Below are positions 7,558 through 16,495 of a DNA stretch of 64,000 bases, one piece after another (positions within the stretch are counted from its first letter, which is position 1; each line of letters opens with the position of its first letter). Source of the stretch: Nocardiopsis ganjiahuensis DSM 45031 (GTDB lineage Bacteria; Actinomycetota; Actinomycetes; Streptosporangiales; Streptosporangiaceae); NCBI RefSeq assembly GCF_000341085.1, contig NZ_ANBA01000016.1, positions 1-64,000 of the forward strand. Direction: 5' to 3'. Under the pieces are notes generated by a model. It was given only the letters and a program-made list of their open reading frames with translations. It searched no databases and was not told where the DNA came from. Made by a program: the position numbers and the translations under genes.

Positions 7558-8853
7558 ATGAGTCGCACCCACCGGATACGTGTGATCGGCAGTACCTCCC
7601 TGGCCCTCTCCCTCCTCCTCGCCACCGGCTGCGGAACCTCGGGCCCCGGTGGCGGCGACGCCATGCAGGTCTGGGCGCTGGAGGACGCTGCGGTCAACGA
7701 GATTGTCGAGCAGCGCATCGAGGCGTTCAACGGGACCCAGGACGTCCCGACCGAGCTCGTCACCTTCGTCAACGACGCCTACAAGCAGCGCCTCCAGGTG
7801 GCGCTCGGCTCCCCCAACGCCCCCGACGTGTTCTTCAACTGGGGCGGCGGCAACCTCGCCCAGTACACCCAGCAGGACCAGGTCTTCGACCTCACGCAGG
7901 CCCTGGAGGACAACCCCGAGTTCCGCGACGCCTTCCTGCCCAGCGTCCTCGACGTGGCCGCCATCGACGGCTCCTACTACGGAGTGCCCCTCCTCGGGGT
8001 CCAGCCGGTCGTCATGTACTACAACAAGCCCGTCCTGGAGGCGGCCGGCCTGGAGCCCCCGGAGACCTTCGACGACCTCTACGAGGCGATCGACGTCCTC
8101 CAGGAGGAGGGCGTCACCCCGATCGTCCTGCCCGGAGCCCAGGGCTGGACCCAGCTGATGTGGTTCTCCTACCTGGTGGACCGGATCGGCGGCCCGGACG
8201 TGTTCCAGGCCGTCGTGGACGGTGAGGAGGGCTCCTGGGAGGACCCCGCCGTCCTGGAGGCCCTGGAGATGTGCCAGGACCTGGTCGACCGCGGCGCGTT
8301 CGGCAACAACTTCACCTCCATCGACTACGACAACGGGAGCGCGTCCGCCCTCCTGGCCAACGGCGACTCCGCGATGTTCCTGATGGGCAGCTGGGACATC
8401 TCCCGCCAGATGGAGGACAGCCCCGAGTTCGTCGAGAACGACGAGCTCGGCTTCACCGCCTTCCCCGTCGTGGAGGGCGGCGCGGGCGAGCCCAACGCGA
8501 TCGTCGGCAACCCCAGCAACTACTTCTCGATCAACAGCGACAGCGAGCACACCGAGACCGCGGTCGACTTCCTCGTCGAGACCCTCGCCTCCGACGAGTA
8601 CGTGAGCGACCTGATCGACGTCGGCCAGGTGCCCCCCATCGAAGGCATCGAGGAGCAGCTCCAGGAGAGCGACCACGCCGAGTTCGCCACCTTCACCCAC
8701 GGGCTGGTCTCGGACGCGCCGACCTTCACCCAGTCGTGGGACCAGGCGCTGGACCCGGCCGTGGCCGAGGCCATGCTGACCAACCTCCAGCTGGTCTTCA
8801 TCGGTGACATCACCCCGGAGGAGTTCGGCCAGGCCATGGAGCAGACCCGGTGA
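7558..8853 (+). CDS. ABC sugar-binding lipoprotein (xyloside operon)
   Basis: Extracytoplasmic solute-binding protein of the carbohydrate family 1 (431 residues). It has a signal peptide with lipobox LATGC, so Cys25 would be lipidated. The body shows the family features (QALGSPNAPDVFFNWGGGNL; 'YYGVPLLGVQPVVMYYNKPVLEAAGLEPPETFDDLY' region, here split across residues 138-180). First gene of a four-gene operon with two permeases and a GH43 enzyme. It likely captures xylo- or arabino-oligosaccharides. Its ATPase (MsiK type) is not encoded here, as is usual in actinomycetes. Confidence 0.9.
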   Translation: MSRTHRIRVIGSTSLALSLLLATGCGTSGPGGGDAMQVWALEDAAVNEIVEQRIEAFNGTQDVPTELVTFVNDAYKQRLQVALGSPNAPDVFFNWGGGNLAQYTQQDQVFDLTQALEDNPEFRDAFLPSVLDVAAIDGSYYGVPLLGVQPVVMYYNKPVLEAAGLEPPETFDDLYEAIDVLQEEGVTPIVLPGAQGWTQLMWFSYLVDRIGGPDVFQAVVDGEEGSWEDPAVLEALEMCQDLVDRGAFGNNFTSIDYDNGSASALLANGDSAMFLMGSWDISRQMEDSPEFVENDELGFTAFPVVEGGAGEPNAIVGNPSNYFSINSDSEHTETAVDFLVETLASDEYVSDLIDVGQVPPIEGIEEQLQESDHAEFATFTHGLVSDAPTFTQSWDQALDPAVAEAMLTNLQLVFIGDITPEEFGQAMEQTR

Positions 8854-9737
8854 GAACCTCCGCCACGGAGCGGCCCGGATTCGTCTGGGTCGCTCCGGCC
8901 CTGCTCTTCTTCGGCCTGTTCGGACTGGCCCCGGTGCTCATCGTCGGCTACCTGAGCTTCACCTCGTGGCGCGGGCTGGGCGACCCCGAGTGGGTCGGTC
9001 TGGCCAACTGGGCGGCGCTGCCGGGCGACGGCCAGGTCCGCGGCGGGCTCGTGATCACCATGACCCTGACCGCCCTGTGCTGGGTGACCCAGACACCGCT
9101 GGCACTGGCCTTCGGTGTCTGGTCGGCCGGCCCCCAACGCGTCCGCGCGGTGGTGAGCGCGGTGTTCTTCCTGCCGCTGCTGCTGTCCACCGCCGCCATC
9201 GCCCTGGTGTGGAAGGCCCTGCTCGACCCGAACTTCGGGATTCCCGCCCAGGTCAGCGAGTGGCTCGGGTTGAGCCACAGCAACGTGCTCGGCCACTCGT
9301 CACTGGCCCTGTACGCGATCGTGTTCATCGTGCTGTGGCAGTTCCTGCCGTTCCACATGCTCCTGTACCAGGCGGCCGCCCGGCAGGTACCGCGGTCGCT
9401 CTACGAGGCCGCCGAACTGGACGGGGCCTCCGGTGTCCAGCGCTTCCTGCGCATCACCGTCCCGCAGCTGCGCCACACGATCATCGCGTCGTCGGTGCTG
9501 ATGCTGGTCGGGTCCATGACCTACTTCGAAACCGTCCTGCTGCTGACCGCGGGCGGCCCGGGCAACGCCACCCGCATCCTGCCGCTGCACATGTACAACC
9601 AGGGCTTCGTCGCCTTCGAGATGGGCTACGCGAGTGCCATCGCGGTGCTGCTGGTGATCCTGGGAACCGGACTGTCACTGCTGGTGGTGCGGGCGACCGG
9701 CTACTCCCGCATGACCAGCCAGAGAGAGGGAATGTGA
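8850..9737 (+). CDS. ABC sugar permease, MalF-like (xyloside operon)
   Basis: Membrane permease of 295 residues with six hydrophobic segments. The EAA loop reads YEAAELDGASGVQRFLRITV, which contacts the shared ATPase. GTG start at 8850 overlaps the stop of the binding-protein gene (GTGA), so they are coupled. The next permease follows directly (stop 9737, ATG 9739). Confidence 0.9.
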   Translation: MRTSATERPGFVWVAPALLFFGLFGLAPVLIVGYLSFTSWRGLGDPEWVGLANWAALPGDGQVRGGLVITMTLTALCWVTQTPLALAFGVWSAGPQRVRAVVSAVFFLPLLLSTAAIALVWKALLDPNFGIPAQVSEWLGLSHSNVLGHSSLALYAIVFIVLWQFLPFHMLLYQAAARQVPRSLYEAAELDGASGVQRFLRITVPQLRHTIIASSVLMLVGSMTYFETVLLLTAGGPGNATRILPLHMYNQGFVAFEMGYASAIAVLLVILGTGLSLLVVRATGYSRMTSQREGM

Positions 9738-9738
9738 C

Positions 9739-10713
9739 ATGGCCACCGGAACAAGGCCCGGAACGAGTCCGGGCACGGGGCCGGGGGCGGGTTCGGGCTC
9801 GCCGGGCCGTCGCGGTACGGGTTCGGGGAGCGGCCCGGGCCGGGGACCGCGCCGGGGCCCCGCCGCGCGCCTGGTGGCGCTGCTGCGGCCCCGGCCCGGC
9901 AGCCGCCCGGCCTACGGGGCGGGGATCGGCGCGGCCCTGTGGCTGCTGGTCGTGTGCGTGCCCCTGTACTACCTGGTCGCGACGAGCCTGCGCGGGCCGG
10001 GCGACTACATGTCGCAGGGTCCCCTGTCCGTCCCCGAGACCCTCACCCTGGACAACTACCGCAACGTCTTCGAGGTCGGGTTCCTCGGCTTCCTGACCAA
10101 CAGCCTGATCGTGGCGTTCGGGGCCATCCTCCTGGTCCTGCTCGTGGCGGTGCCCGCCGCGTTCGCCATCGTGCGCAGCCGCAGCCGCGCGGTCCGGATC
10201 AGCTTCACGCTGTTCCTGCTGGGGCTGGCGGTGCCGGCGCAGGCCGTGATCATCCCGATCTACCTGATCATCACCCGGCTGAACCTGTACGACAGCCTGC
10301 CCGCGATCATCCTGCCGACCGCCGCGTTCACGCTCCCGATCTCCATCGTCGTGCTCACCAGCTCGCTGCGGGACGTGCCCGGGGAGCTGTACGAGGCGAT
10401 GGCCCTGGACGGGGCCGCCACCTGGCAGGTGTTCCTCCGGCTGGTCCTGCCGCTGTCGCGCCCCGGCGTGGTGACGGTGGCGATCTTCGTCGGCCTCAAC
10501 GCCTGGAACAACTTCATCTTCCCGCTCGTGCTCACCCAGAGCGAGTCCAACCGGGTCCTGCCCCTGGGGCTGTGGGCGTTCCAGACCCAGTACGGGACCG
10601 ACGTGCCCGGACTGATGGCCGCGGTCGTGCTGTCCACCATCCCCATCCTGGCCCTGTACCTGTTCGGCCGCAGACACCTGCTGAGCGGCCTGGCCGCCGG
10701 TTTCGGCAAGTAG
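9739..10713 (+). CDS. ABC sugar permease, MalG-like (xyloside operon)
   Basis: Second permease, 324 residues. EAA loop YEAMALDGAATWQVFLRLVL. The first about 50 residues are a low-complexity Gly/Ser/Thr/Pro/Arg stretch (repeats of GTxPGTxPG type) before the first membrane helix; such tails vary between strains. Forms the channel with the preceding permease. A small GGGCC/GGCCC hairpin lies in the 48-bp gap to the xylosidase gene and may adjust expression of the last gene. Confidence 0.9.
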   Translation: MATGTRPGTSPGTGPGAGSGSPGRRGTGSGSGPGRGPRRGPAARLVALLRPRPGSRPAYGAGIGAALWLLVVCVPLYYLVATSLRGPGDYMSQGPLSVPETLTLDNYRNVFEVGFLGFLTNSLIVAFGAILLVLLVAVPAAFAIVRSRSRAVRISFTLFLLGLAVPAQAVIIPIYLIITRLNLYDSLPAIILPTAAFTLPISIVVLTSSLRDVPGELYEAMALDGAATWQVFLRLVLPLSRPGVVTVAIFVGLNAWNNFIFPLVLTQSESNRVLPLGLWAFQTQYGTDVPGLMAAVVLSTIPILALYLFGRRHLLSGLAAGFGK

Positions 10714-10761
10714 GCACGGGCCTTTCGGCCCTCCCCGTACCCCCACCGCAGAAAGGTCACG

Positions 10762-12405
10762 ATGACGACCGCTCCCGCAGCTGGCACTGGCACCGGCAGC
10801 CGCACCGGAACCATCACCAACCCGGTCCTGCCCGGCTTCCATCCCGACCCCTCGATCCTGAGGGTCGGCCAGGACTACTACCTGGCCACCTCCACCTTCG
10901 AGTGGAGCCCGGGCGTGCTGTTGCACCACTCCCGGGACCTGGTCCACTGGCGCCCGCTCGGCGGGGTCCTGGACGAGGACCGCCTCCTCGACCTCACCGG
11001 GCACCGCGACGGCGCGGGCGTGTGGGCGCCCTGCCTGTCCTGGAAGGACGGGGTGTTCCACCTGATCTTCACCGACGTGGAGAACTACGCCGAGGGCTTC
11101 TGGGACACGCCCAACTACGTGGTCACCGCGTCCTCGCTCGACGGCCCCTGGAGCGACCCCGCGCCGATCCACGCCATGGGGTTCGACCCGTCCCTCTTCC
11201 ACGACGAGGACGGCCGGAGCTGGGTGACCAGCAGTCTGATGGACTGGCGGCCGGGGCACCACGCGTTCGCCGGGATCGTGCTCCAGGAGCTGGACACCGA
11301 GTGGATGCGGCTCCTGGGCGAGCCGAGGGTGATCTTCGAGGGCACGTCCGCCCGGGTGACCGAGGCCCCGCACCTGTACCGGGAGAACGGCTGGTACTAC
11401 CTGGTGACCGCCGAGGGCGGGACGCAGTGGGACCACCAGGTGACGGTGGCCAGGTCCCGGGAGATCACCGGCCCCTACGAGGTGGACCCGGCCGGTCCCA
11501 CCCTGTCCTCCCGCGAGCATCCGTCCCTGCCCCTGCAGAAGGCCGGGCACGGGAGCCTGGTCAGCACCCCCGACGGCGAGTGGTTCCTGGCCCACCTGAC
11601 CTCGCGTCCGCTCACCGAACGCGGCCGCTGCGTGCGCGGGCGCGAGACGGCCCTGCAGCGGGTGGAGTGGGTGGACGGCTGGCCCCGGGTCGAGGGCGGC
11701 GTCCCGCACGAGGAGGTCGAGGGGCCCGCCCTGGAGCCGCACCCGTGGCCGGAGGTCCCCGCGAGGGACGACTTCGACGCCCCGCTGCTGCGCCCGGAGT
11801 GGAGCACTCTGCGGCGCCACGTGGACGAGGGGTGGGTCTCGTTGAACGAACGCCCCGGTCACCTGCGCATCGAGGGCGGGCAGTCGCCCTCCGGAACCCG
11901 CGGCCCGAGCCTGGTGGCCCGCCGGGTGCAGCACGAGCGGTGCGTGATGGAGACGGTGATGGAGTTCTCCACCGACACCTTCCAGCGGATGGCCGGGCTG
12001 ACCGCGTACTACAACATGCGGCAGTGGCACTACCTGCGCGTGGGCTTCGACGAGGCGGACGGGCTGTTCGCCGGGGTGCTCAGCTCCGACCGCGGCCGGG
12101 TGCGCGAGGTGGGCGAGCGCGTGGACGTGCGCGGCTGGGAGCGGTTTCACCTGCGCGCCGAGATCGACGGGGCGGAGCTGCGGTTCGCCCTGTCCCCGGA
12201 CGGCCGCGAGTGGACCTCCGTCGGCGGGGTCCTGGACGCGAGCATCCTGTCCGACGACTACGCGGAGGAGCGCGCGGCCGACGGTGAGACCGCGACCGTC
12301 TGGGGCTTCACCGGGGCCTTCCTCGGGCTGTGGGTCCACGACCTGACCGGCACCGGTTGCCACGCCGACTTCGACTTCGCCACGTACCGGGGGTCCGACG
12401 GCTGA
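10762..12405 (+). CDS. GH43 beta-xylosidase / alpha-arabinofuranosidase, cytoplasmic
   Basis: Glycoside hydrolase family 43 enzyme (547 residues, no signal peptide) that would cut imported xylo-oligosaccharides to xylose. The three catalytic acids are visible: Asp29 in FHPDPSIL, Asp142 in GFDPSLF, Glu201 in TEAPHLY. A C-terminal beta-sandwich (about 350-545, containing RMAGLTAYYNMRQWHYLRVG) matches the extra domain of XynB-type, subfamily 11 xylosidases. Last gene of the operon, with AAAGG before the ATG and a strong terminator after it. Confidence 0.92.
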   Translation: MTTAPAAGTGTGSRTGTITNPVLPGFHPDPSILRVGQDYYLATSTFEWSPGVLLHHSRDLVHWRPLGGVLDEDRLLDLTGHRDGAGVWAPCLSWKDGVFHLIFTDVENYAEGFWDTPNYVVTASSLDGPWSDPAPIHAMGFDPSLFHDEDGRSWVTSSLMDWRPGHHAFAGIVLQELDTEWMRLLGEPRVIFEGTSARVTEAPHLYRENGWYYLVTAEGGTQWDHQVTVARSREITGPYEVDPAGPTLSSREHPSLPLQKAGHGSLVSTPDGEWFLAHLTSRPLTERGRCVRGRETALQRVEWVDGWPRVEGGVPHEEVEGPALEPHPWPEVPARDDFDAPLLRPEWSTLRRHVDEGWVSLNERPGHLRIEGGQSPSGTRGPSLVARRVQHERCVMETVMEFSTDTFQRMAGLTAYYNMRQWHYLRVGFDEADGLFAGVLSSDRGRVREVGERVDVRGWERFHLRAEIDGAELRFALSPDGREWTSVGGVLDASILSDDYAEERAADGETATVWGFTGAFLGLWVHDLTGTGCHADFDFATYRGSDG

Positions 12406-12426
12406 GCCGTGGCCGCCCCGGACGAA

Positions 12427-12459
12427 GGGGGCGCTCTCCGGGTCCCGGAGAGCGCCCCC
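12427..12459 (+). terminator. terminator of the xyloside operon
   Basis: GGGGGCGCTCTCCGGG and CCCGGAGAGCGCCCCC are fully complementary across one central base. The stem-loop starts 22 bp after the GH43 stop. Confidence 0.8.
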
Positions 12460-12772
12460 ACCCGGTTCCGGGGCCGGTCCCGGTTCAGGATTCGGCAGAG
12501 CCCACTCCGTACCTTTACTACGTAGATTCTTAGTAGATTCGGACGTCAGACCCCTCCCCCGCCCGCCCCGGAACCTCTCTTCCCCCGTGTGCCACCCGGG
12601 TGGTGCCTGAGCGCCGCCCCTGCCGCGCGGGGAGCGGCGGCGCCGGCTGAGGCCGTCGGGCGGAGCAGCGTCCGCTCCCCCGGTCGAGGTTCCGCGTCCC
12701 TGTCCGTTGTCGGTGGAGACGAGTAGGGTTCTGCCCATCCAGGCAGAAACACCCCTGTTCTCCGGAGACCAC
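12460..12772. other. non-coding gap between the xyloside operon and the cyclase gene
   Basis: I see no gene in these 313 bases. An AT-rich patch near 12508-12540 contains TACTACGTAGA followed by TTAGTAGA, which may be a promoter or operator for the cyclase operon. No regulator gene is adjacent. Confidence 0.4.
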
Positions 12773-13573
12773 ATGAACTCCCCGGTCCTCACCCAACTCA
12801 TCGGCGGGCTCGCCAGTGGTGACGTCGAGATCGTCGACCTCACCACCCGGTTGAGCGCGAACACCCCCACGCTCCAGCTCCCCGCGCCCTTCGCCAACCT
12901 CGTCGACTTCGGTCTCGAACAGGTCAGCGCCTACGACGAGCCCGGGCCGTTCTGGAAGCACCACAACATCCGCACCGGCGAGCACGTCGGCACCCACCTG
13001 GACGCGCCCGTGCACTGGGTGACCGGGAAGGGCGGCCGGGACGTCTCCCAGATCCCGATGAGCCGTCTGGTGGGGCCCGCCGCGGTCGTCGACGTGAGCG
13101 CGGAGGTGGGCAAGGATCCCGACTTCCTGCTGGAGGTCGAGCACATCCGCGCCTGGGAGGCCGAGCACGGACCCCTGGAGAACGGTTCCTGGCTGCTGCT
13201 GCGCACCGGCTGGGACCAGTACGGGCACGACCAGGACCTCTTCCTGAACACCGACGAGAACGGTTCGCACACCCCCGGGGTCTCCGCCGAGTGCGCGCGG
13301 TGGCTCGCCGAGGACAGCCCCGTCTCGGGGTTCGGGGTCGAGACGGTGGGGATCGACGCCGGCAACGCCATGAGCCTCGACCCGCCGTTCCCGGTGCACC
13401 ACCACCTGCTCGGCAACGACCGGTACGGGGTCACCTCCCTGCGCAACCTCGCCCAACTGCCGCCGACCGGCGCCGTGGTCGTGGTCAGCCCGCTGCCCAT
13501 CCTGGACGGAACCGGCAGTCCCGCCCGGGTCATCGCGTTCGTGGACCGAAGAGCCGAGGAGCCCCGTGCCTGA
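12773..13573 (+). CDS. cyclase family protein (kynurenine formamidase-like metal hydrolase)
   Basis: A 266-residue member of the cyclase/KynB/isatin-hydrolase fold, which hydrolyses amide or lactam bonds with a bound divalent metal. The signature HVGTHLDAPVHW (His71, His75, Asp77, His81) is intact. ATG 12773 follows CCGGAGA; a longer frame from 12707 is unsupported. It overlaps the next gene, for a ThDP-dependent enzyme, by 8 bp, so the two probably act on consecutive intermediates. The pathway is not known to me. It is not clearly KynB, since no tryptophan-pathway gene is nearby. Confidence 0.85.
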   Translation: MNSPVLTQLIGGLASGDVEIVDLTTRLSANTPTLQLPAPFANLVDFGLEQVSAYDEPGPFWKHHNIRTGEHVGTHLDAPVHWVTGKGGRDVSQIPMSRLVGPAAVVDVSAEVGKDPDFLLEVEHIRAWEAEHGPLENGSWLLLRTGWDQYGHDQDLFLNTDENGSHTPGVSAECARWLAEDSPVSGFGVETVGIDAGNAMSLDPPFPVHHHLLGNDRYGVTSLRNLAQLPPTGAVVVVSPLPILDGTGSPARVIAFVDRRAEEPRA

Positions 13574-15284
13574 CGAGAACCTCCCTGCCGACACCCCTTC
13601 CACCGTCGCCGACCTGGTCGGGCGCGCCCTGGCGCAGTTGGGGGTCGGGCACGTGTTCGGGGTGGTGGGCAGCGGCAACTTCCATGTCACGAACTCCCTG
13701 CGCCACCACGGCGTGCCCTTCACCGCGGCCCGGCACGAGGGCGGCGCCGCCGTCATGGCCGACGCCTACGCCCGCATGTCCGATCGGGTCGGCGTGCTCA
13801 GCGTCCACCAGGGCTGCGGGCTCACCAACGCGCTGACCGGGATCGGAGAGGCCGCCAAGAGCCGCACCCCGCTGCTGGTCCTGGCCGCCGACACCGACCC
13901 GGCCGCGGTACGCTCCAACTTCGCCGTCGACCAGGACGCCCTGGCCCGGGCCGTGGGCGCGGTACCCGAACGCGTGCACTCGGCGGACTCCGCGGTCGCC
14001 GACACCGTGCGGGCCTTCCGCACCGCCCTGCACGAGCGGCGCACGGTCGTGCTGAACCTGCCCCTGGGCGTCCAGGCCCAGGACGCTCCCGAGGACGCCC
14101 CCCTGACCGTGCGCCCGCCGGCCCGGCCGGCACCGGTGCGCCCGGCGGCGGAGTCCGTGGCCTCACTGGTGGAACTGGTGCGCGCGGCCGAACGCCCGGT
14201 GTTCGTGGCCGGGCGGGGTGCCCGGGGCGCGGGGCCGCAGATCGCCGCGCTCGCCCGGCACGCGGGGGCCCTGCTGGCGACGTCGGCGGTGGCGTCAGGG
14301 CTGTTCGAGGGCGAGGAGTTCTCACTGGGGATCTCCGGTGGCTTCTCCTCCCCGCTCACCGCCGAGCTCATCGCCGGAGCCGACCTGCTGGTGGGCTGGG
14401 GCTGCGCGCTCAACATGTGGACGACGCGGCACGGGAGGCTCGTCGCCCCCGGGGCCAGGGTGGTCCAGGTCGACCTGGAGGACGCTGCGCTGGGTGCGCA
14501 CCGGCCGATCGACCTCGGGGTGCTCGGGGACACGGCCGCGACCGCCCGTGACGCCCTGGCCGTCCTCCGCGGGATCCGGCCCGAGCCCTCCCCCGGGCTG
14601 AGGACCCCGGAGACGGCTGCCCGTATCTCCGCCGAGTCCCGCTGGCAGGACCTGCCGGTCGACGACACCTCCACCCCGGACCGGATCGACCCCCGTCCGC
14701 TGACCGCGGCCCTGGACCGGATCCTGCCCCGGGAGCGGATCGTGTCGGTGGACTCGGGCAACTTCATGGGTTACCCGTCCACGCACCTGTCGGTCCCGGA
14801 CGAGTTCGGGTTCTGTTTCACCCAGGCCTTCCAGTCCGTCGGACTGGGCCTGGGCACGGCGATCGGCGCGGCCGCCGCCCGGCCGGACCGCTTGCCGGTG
14901 CTGGGGACCGGTGACGGCGGTTTCCTGATGGCGGTCTCCGAACTGGAGACCGCCGTGCGCCTGGCACTGCCGCTGGTGGTGGTCGTGTACAACGACGCCG
15001 CCTACGGCGCGGAGGTCCACCACTTCGCCCCCGAGGGCGCCTTCGCTCCGGGAGGCGCCGCCCCCGGGCTCGACTCGGAGTTGGGCACGGTGGTCTTCCC
15101 GGACACCGACATCGCCGCGCTCGCCCGCGGGTACGGCGCCTCCGGGATCACCGTGCGGCGGGTGGAGGACCTCGGCGGGGTGTCCGAGTGGCTGGCCGGG
15201 GACCGGGCCGGGCCGCTGGTGGTGGACGCCAAGATCACCTCCGACGGGGGTTCGTGGTGGCTCGCTGAGGCCTTCGGCCACTGA
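13566..15284 (+). CDS. thiamine-diphosphate-dependent enzyme, acetolactate-synthase-like
   Basis: A 572-residue ThDP enzyme with the three usual domains. The N-terminal pyrimidine-binding domain contains the activating glutamate (Glu58 in RHEGGAAV), the middle domain is Rossmann-like, and the C-terminal domain has GTGDGGF followed by YNDAAYGAE, the Mg-ThDP motif. It is equally distant from acetolactate synthase, benzoylformate decarboxylase and sulfoacetaldehyde acetyltransferase; no regulatory subunit is nearby, which argues against branched-chain synthesis. GTG start overlaps the cyclase gene. It likely decarboxylates or ligates a 2-oxo acid derived from the cyclase product. Confidence 0.85.
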   Translation: MPDENLPADTPSTVADLVGRALAQLGVGHVFGVVGSGNFHVTNSLRHHGVPFTAARHEGGAAVMADAYARMSDRVGVLSVHQGCGLTNALTGIGEAAKSRTPLLVLAADTDPAAVRSNFAVDQDALARAVGAVPERVHSADSAVADTVRAFRTALHERRTVVLNLPLGVQAQDAPEDAPLTVRPPARPAPVRPAAESVASLVELVRAAERPVFVAGRGARGAGPQIAALARHAGALLATSAVASGLFEGEEFSLGISGGFSSPLTAELIAGADLLVGWGCALNMWTTRHGRLVAPGARVVQVDLEDAALGAHRPIDLGVLGDTAATARDALAVLRGIRPEPSPGLRTPETAARISAESRWQDLPVDDTSTPDRIDPRPLTAALDRILPRERIVSVDSGNFMGYPSTHLSVPDEFGFCFTQAFQSVGLGLGTAIGAAAARPDRLPVLGTGDGGFLMAVSELETAVRLALPLVVVVYNDAAYGAEVHHFAPEGAFAPGGAAPGLDSELGTVVFPDTDIAALARGYGASGITVRRVEDLGGVSEWLAGDRAGPLVVDAKITSDGGSWWLAEAFGH

Positions 15285-15299
15285 GCCCCGCCGCTGAGC

Positions 15300-15320
15300 C
15301 CGGCCGAGGGGAGCGGCCGG
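15300..15320 (+). terminator. terminator after the cyclase/ThDP pair
   Basis: CCGGCCG / CGGCCGG stem with a seven-base loop, 16 bp after the stop. The rest of the gap up to 15425 lies between convergent genes. Confidence 0.5.
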
Positions 15321-15425
15321 TGGGAGCAGGCGGCGGAGACCGGCGGTGGGAACGGGCCGCCCCGCCCCCGTCAGGGCTCGAAGACCGGGAGGGCGACGGG
15401 GGCGGGACGGCGGTTCGGAAAGGGG

Positions 15426-16406
15426 TCAGACGGTGTCGACGAAGTCGACGTCCTCGGCCCGCAGGGCGCCCACCTCGTACTGGACCTCAGCCGGGCTGAG
15501 CACCCGGTCCTTGGCGTGGAAGACCCAGTCCACGTCCTGTTCGTAGGAGCGGTGCTCCGGGGATCCGAGCAGGCCGTCGGCGATGAACCACAGGTTGAAG
15601 TTCACCGACATCGGGGTCTCGGGGTAGTAGGGCTGGCCGTGCCGGGCGACCTGCCGGCCGTCGATGTAGTACGTGACCTGTTCGTCCGCGACGGTGAACA
15701 CCAGGTCGCGCCAGCCCTCGTGGCTCTCCTCGATCACGTCGTGGACGTTGACCGCCTCCCACGGGTCGGACCTGTAGGTGTCCCAGGTGGTCATGTACAT
15801 CGACAGCTCGTTGCCGCCCCAACCGCCGTTGGGCAGGTACTCGAAGTCGATCTCCCCGTACTGCGGGTCCATCGGGAAGTCGAGGGGCGTGATGCTGAAG
15901 AAGGTCTGCACGACGTGGTCCCCGTCGGGTCCGGTCGTGGGCGCGTCGGTGAACCGGACCCGGGCGGCGTAGGTGCCCTCGTGGAACTTGCGCTCGTGGT
16001 ACACCTCGGTCTGCTCGGTACGGGACTCGTCGGTGTGGGACTCCAGGCGCATCACCGTCTCACCCCCGGAGCCCTCGAAGGTGACGTTGGCCGGGTCCCA
16101 GACGGCGCCGGGCACCCCCGGGCCGCCACCGCCCGAGCGCACCGTCCAGCCGTTCCGGCCGACCGCGGGGTCGTCGTGCGCCGTGTAGTGGAAGTCGTCG
16201 AACAGCACGCCGGTCCGGGCCGCGGCGCCCTCCTCGGCGGAGGTGAGGACGGCGTCGGTCGGTTCGGCCGAGACGGCGGCGAGCAGGCCCGCGCCGAGCG
16301 CGAGCGCACCGGCGCCGGCGAGGACGGCGGGGAGGGGGCGGAGGGTTCGGGTACGGGTGGAGGGGGTGTGGGGAGCCGGGGTCCGGCGTCCGTTCTTCTC
16401 GTGCAC
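15426..16406 (-). CDS. secreted GH16 endo-beta-glucanase (laminarinase-like)
   Basis: Secreted glycoside hydrolase family 16 enzyme (326 residues). An Arg-rich start and hydrophobic core (about 25-46) form the signal peptide. The catalytic motif EIDFE holds nucleophile Glu185 and acid/base Glu189, preceded by the usual aromatic strands. GH16 members with this motif cleave beta-1,3 or mixed beta-1,3-1,4 glucans. GTG start follows GAGAGGA. It is the fourth gene of an operon with a sugar ABC importer, so the enzyme probably makes the oligosaccharides that the importer takes up. Confidence 0.88.
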   Translation of the reverse strand: MHEKNGRRTPAPHTPSTRTRTLRPLPAVLAGAGALALGAGLLAAVSAEPTDAVLTSAEEGAAARTGVLFDDFHYTAHDDPAVGRNGWTVRSGGGGPGVPGAVWDPANVTFEGSGGETVMRLESHTDESRTEQTEVYHERKFHEGTYAARVRFTDAPTTGPDGDHVVQTFFSITPLDFPMDPQYGEIDFEYLPNGGWGGNELSMYMTTWDTYRSDPWEAVNVHDVIEESHEGWRDLVFTVADEQVTYYIDGRQVARHGQPYYPETPMSVNFNLWFIADGLLGSPEHRSYEQDVDWVFHAKDRVLSPAEVQYEVGALRAEDVDFVDTV

Positions 16407-16495
16407 AGGGGGTCCTCTCAGCGGGTAGAGGTGCTGCTGACGTGTTCGGGGATTCGGGGTTCGGGGTTCGGGGGACTCCTCTCACTCAGGCCGGT

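Noticed and set aside
9481..12897. Very long minus-strand open frame (1,138 codons) across the xyloside operon
   Set aside because: It is antisense to the permease and GH43 genes, which have clear families; long antisense frames are common at this GC content.
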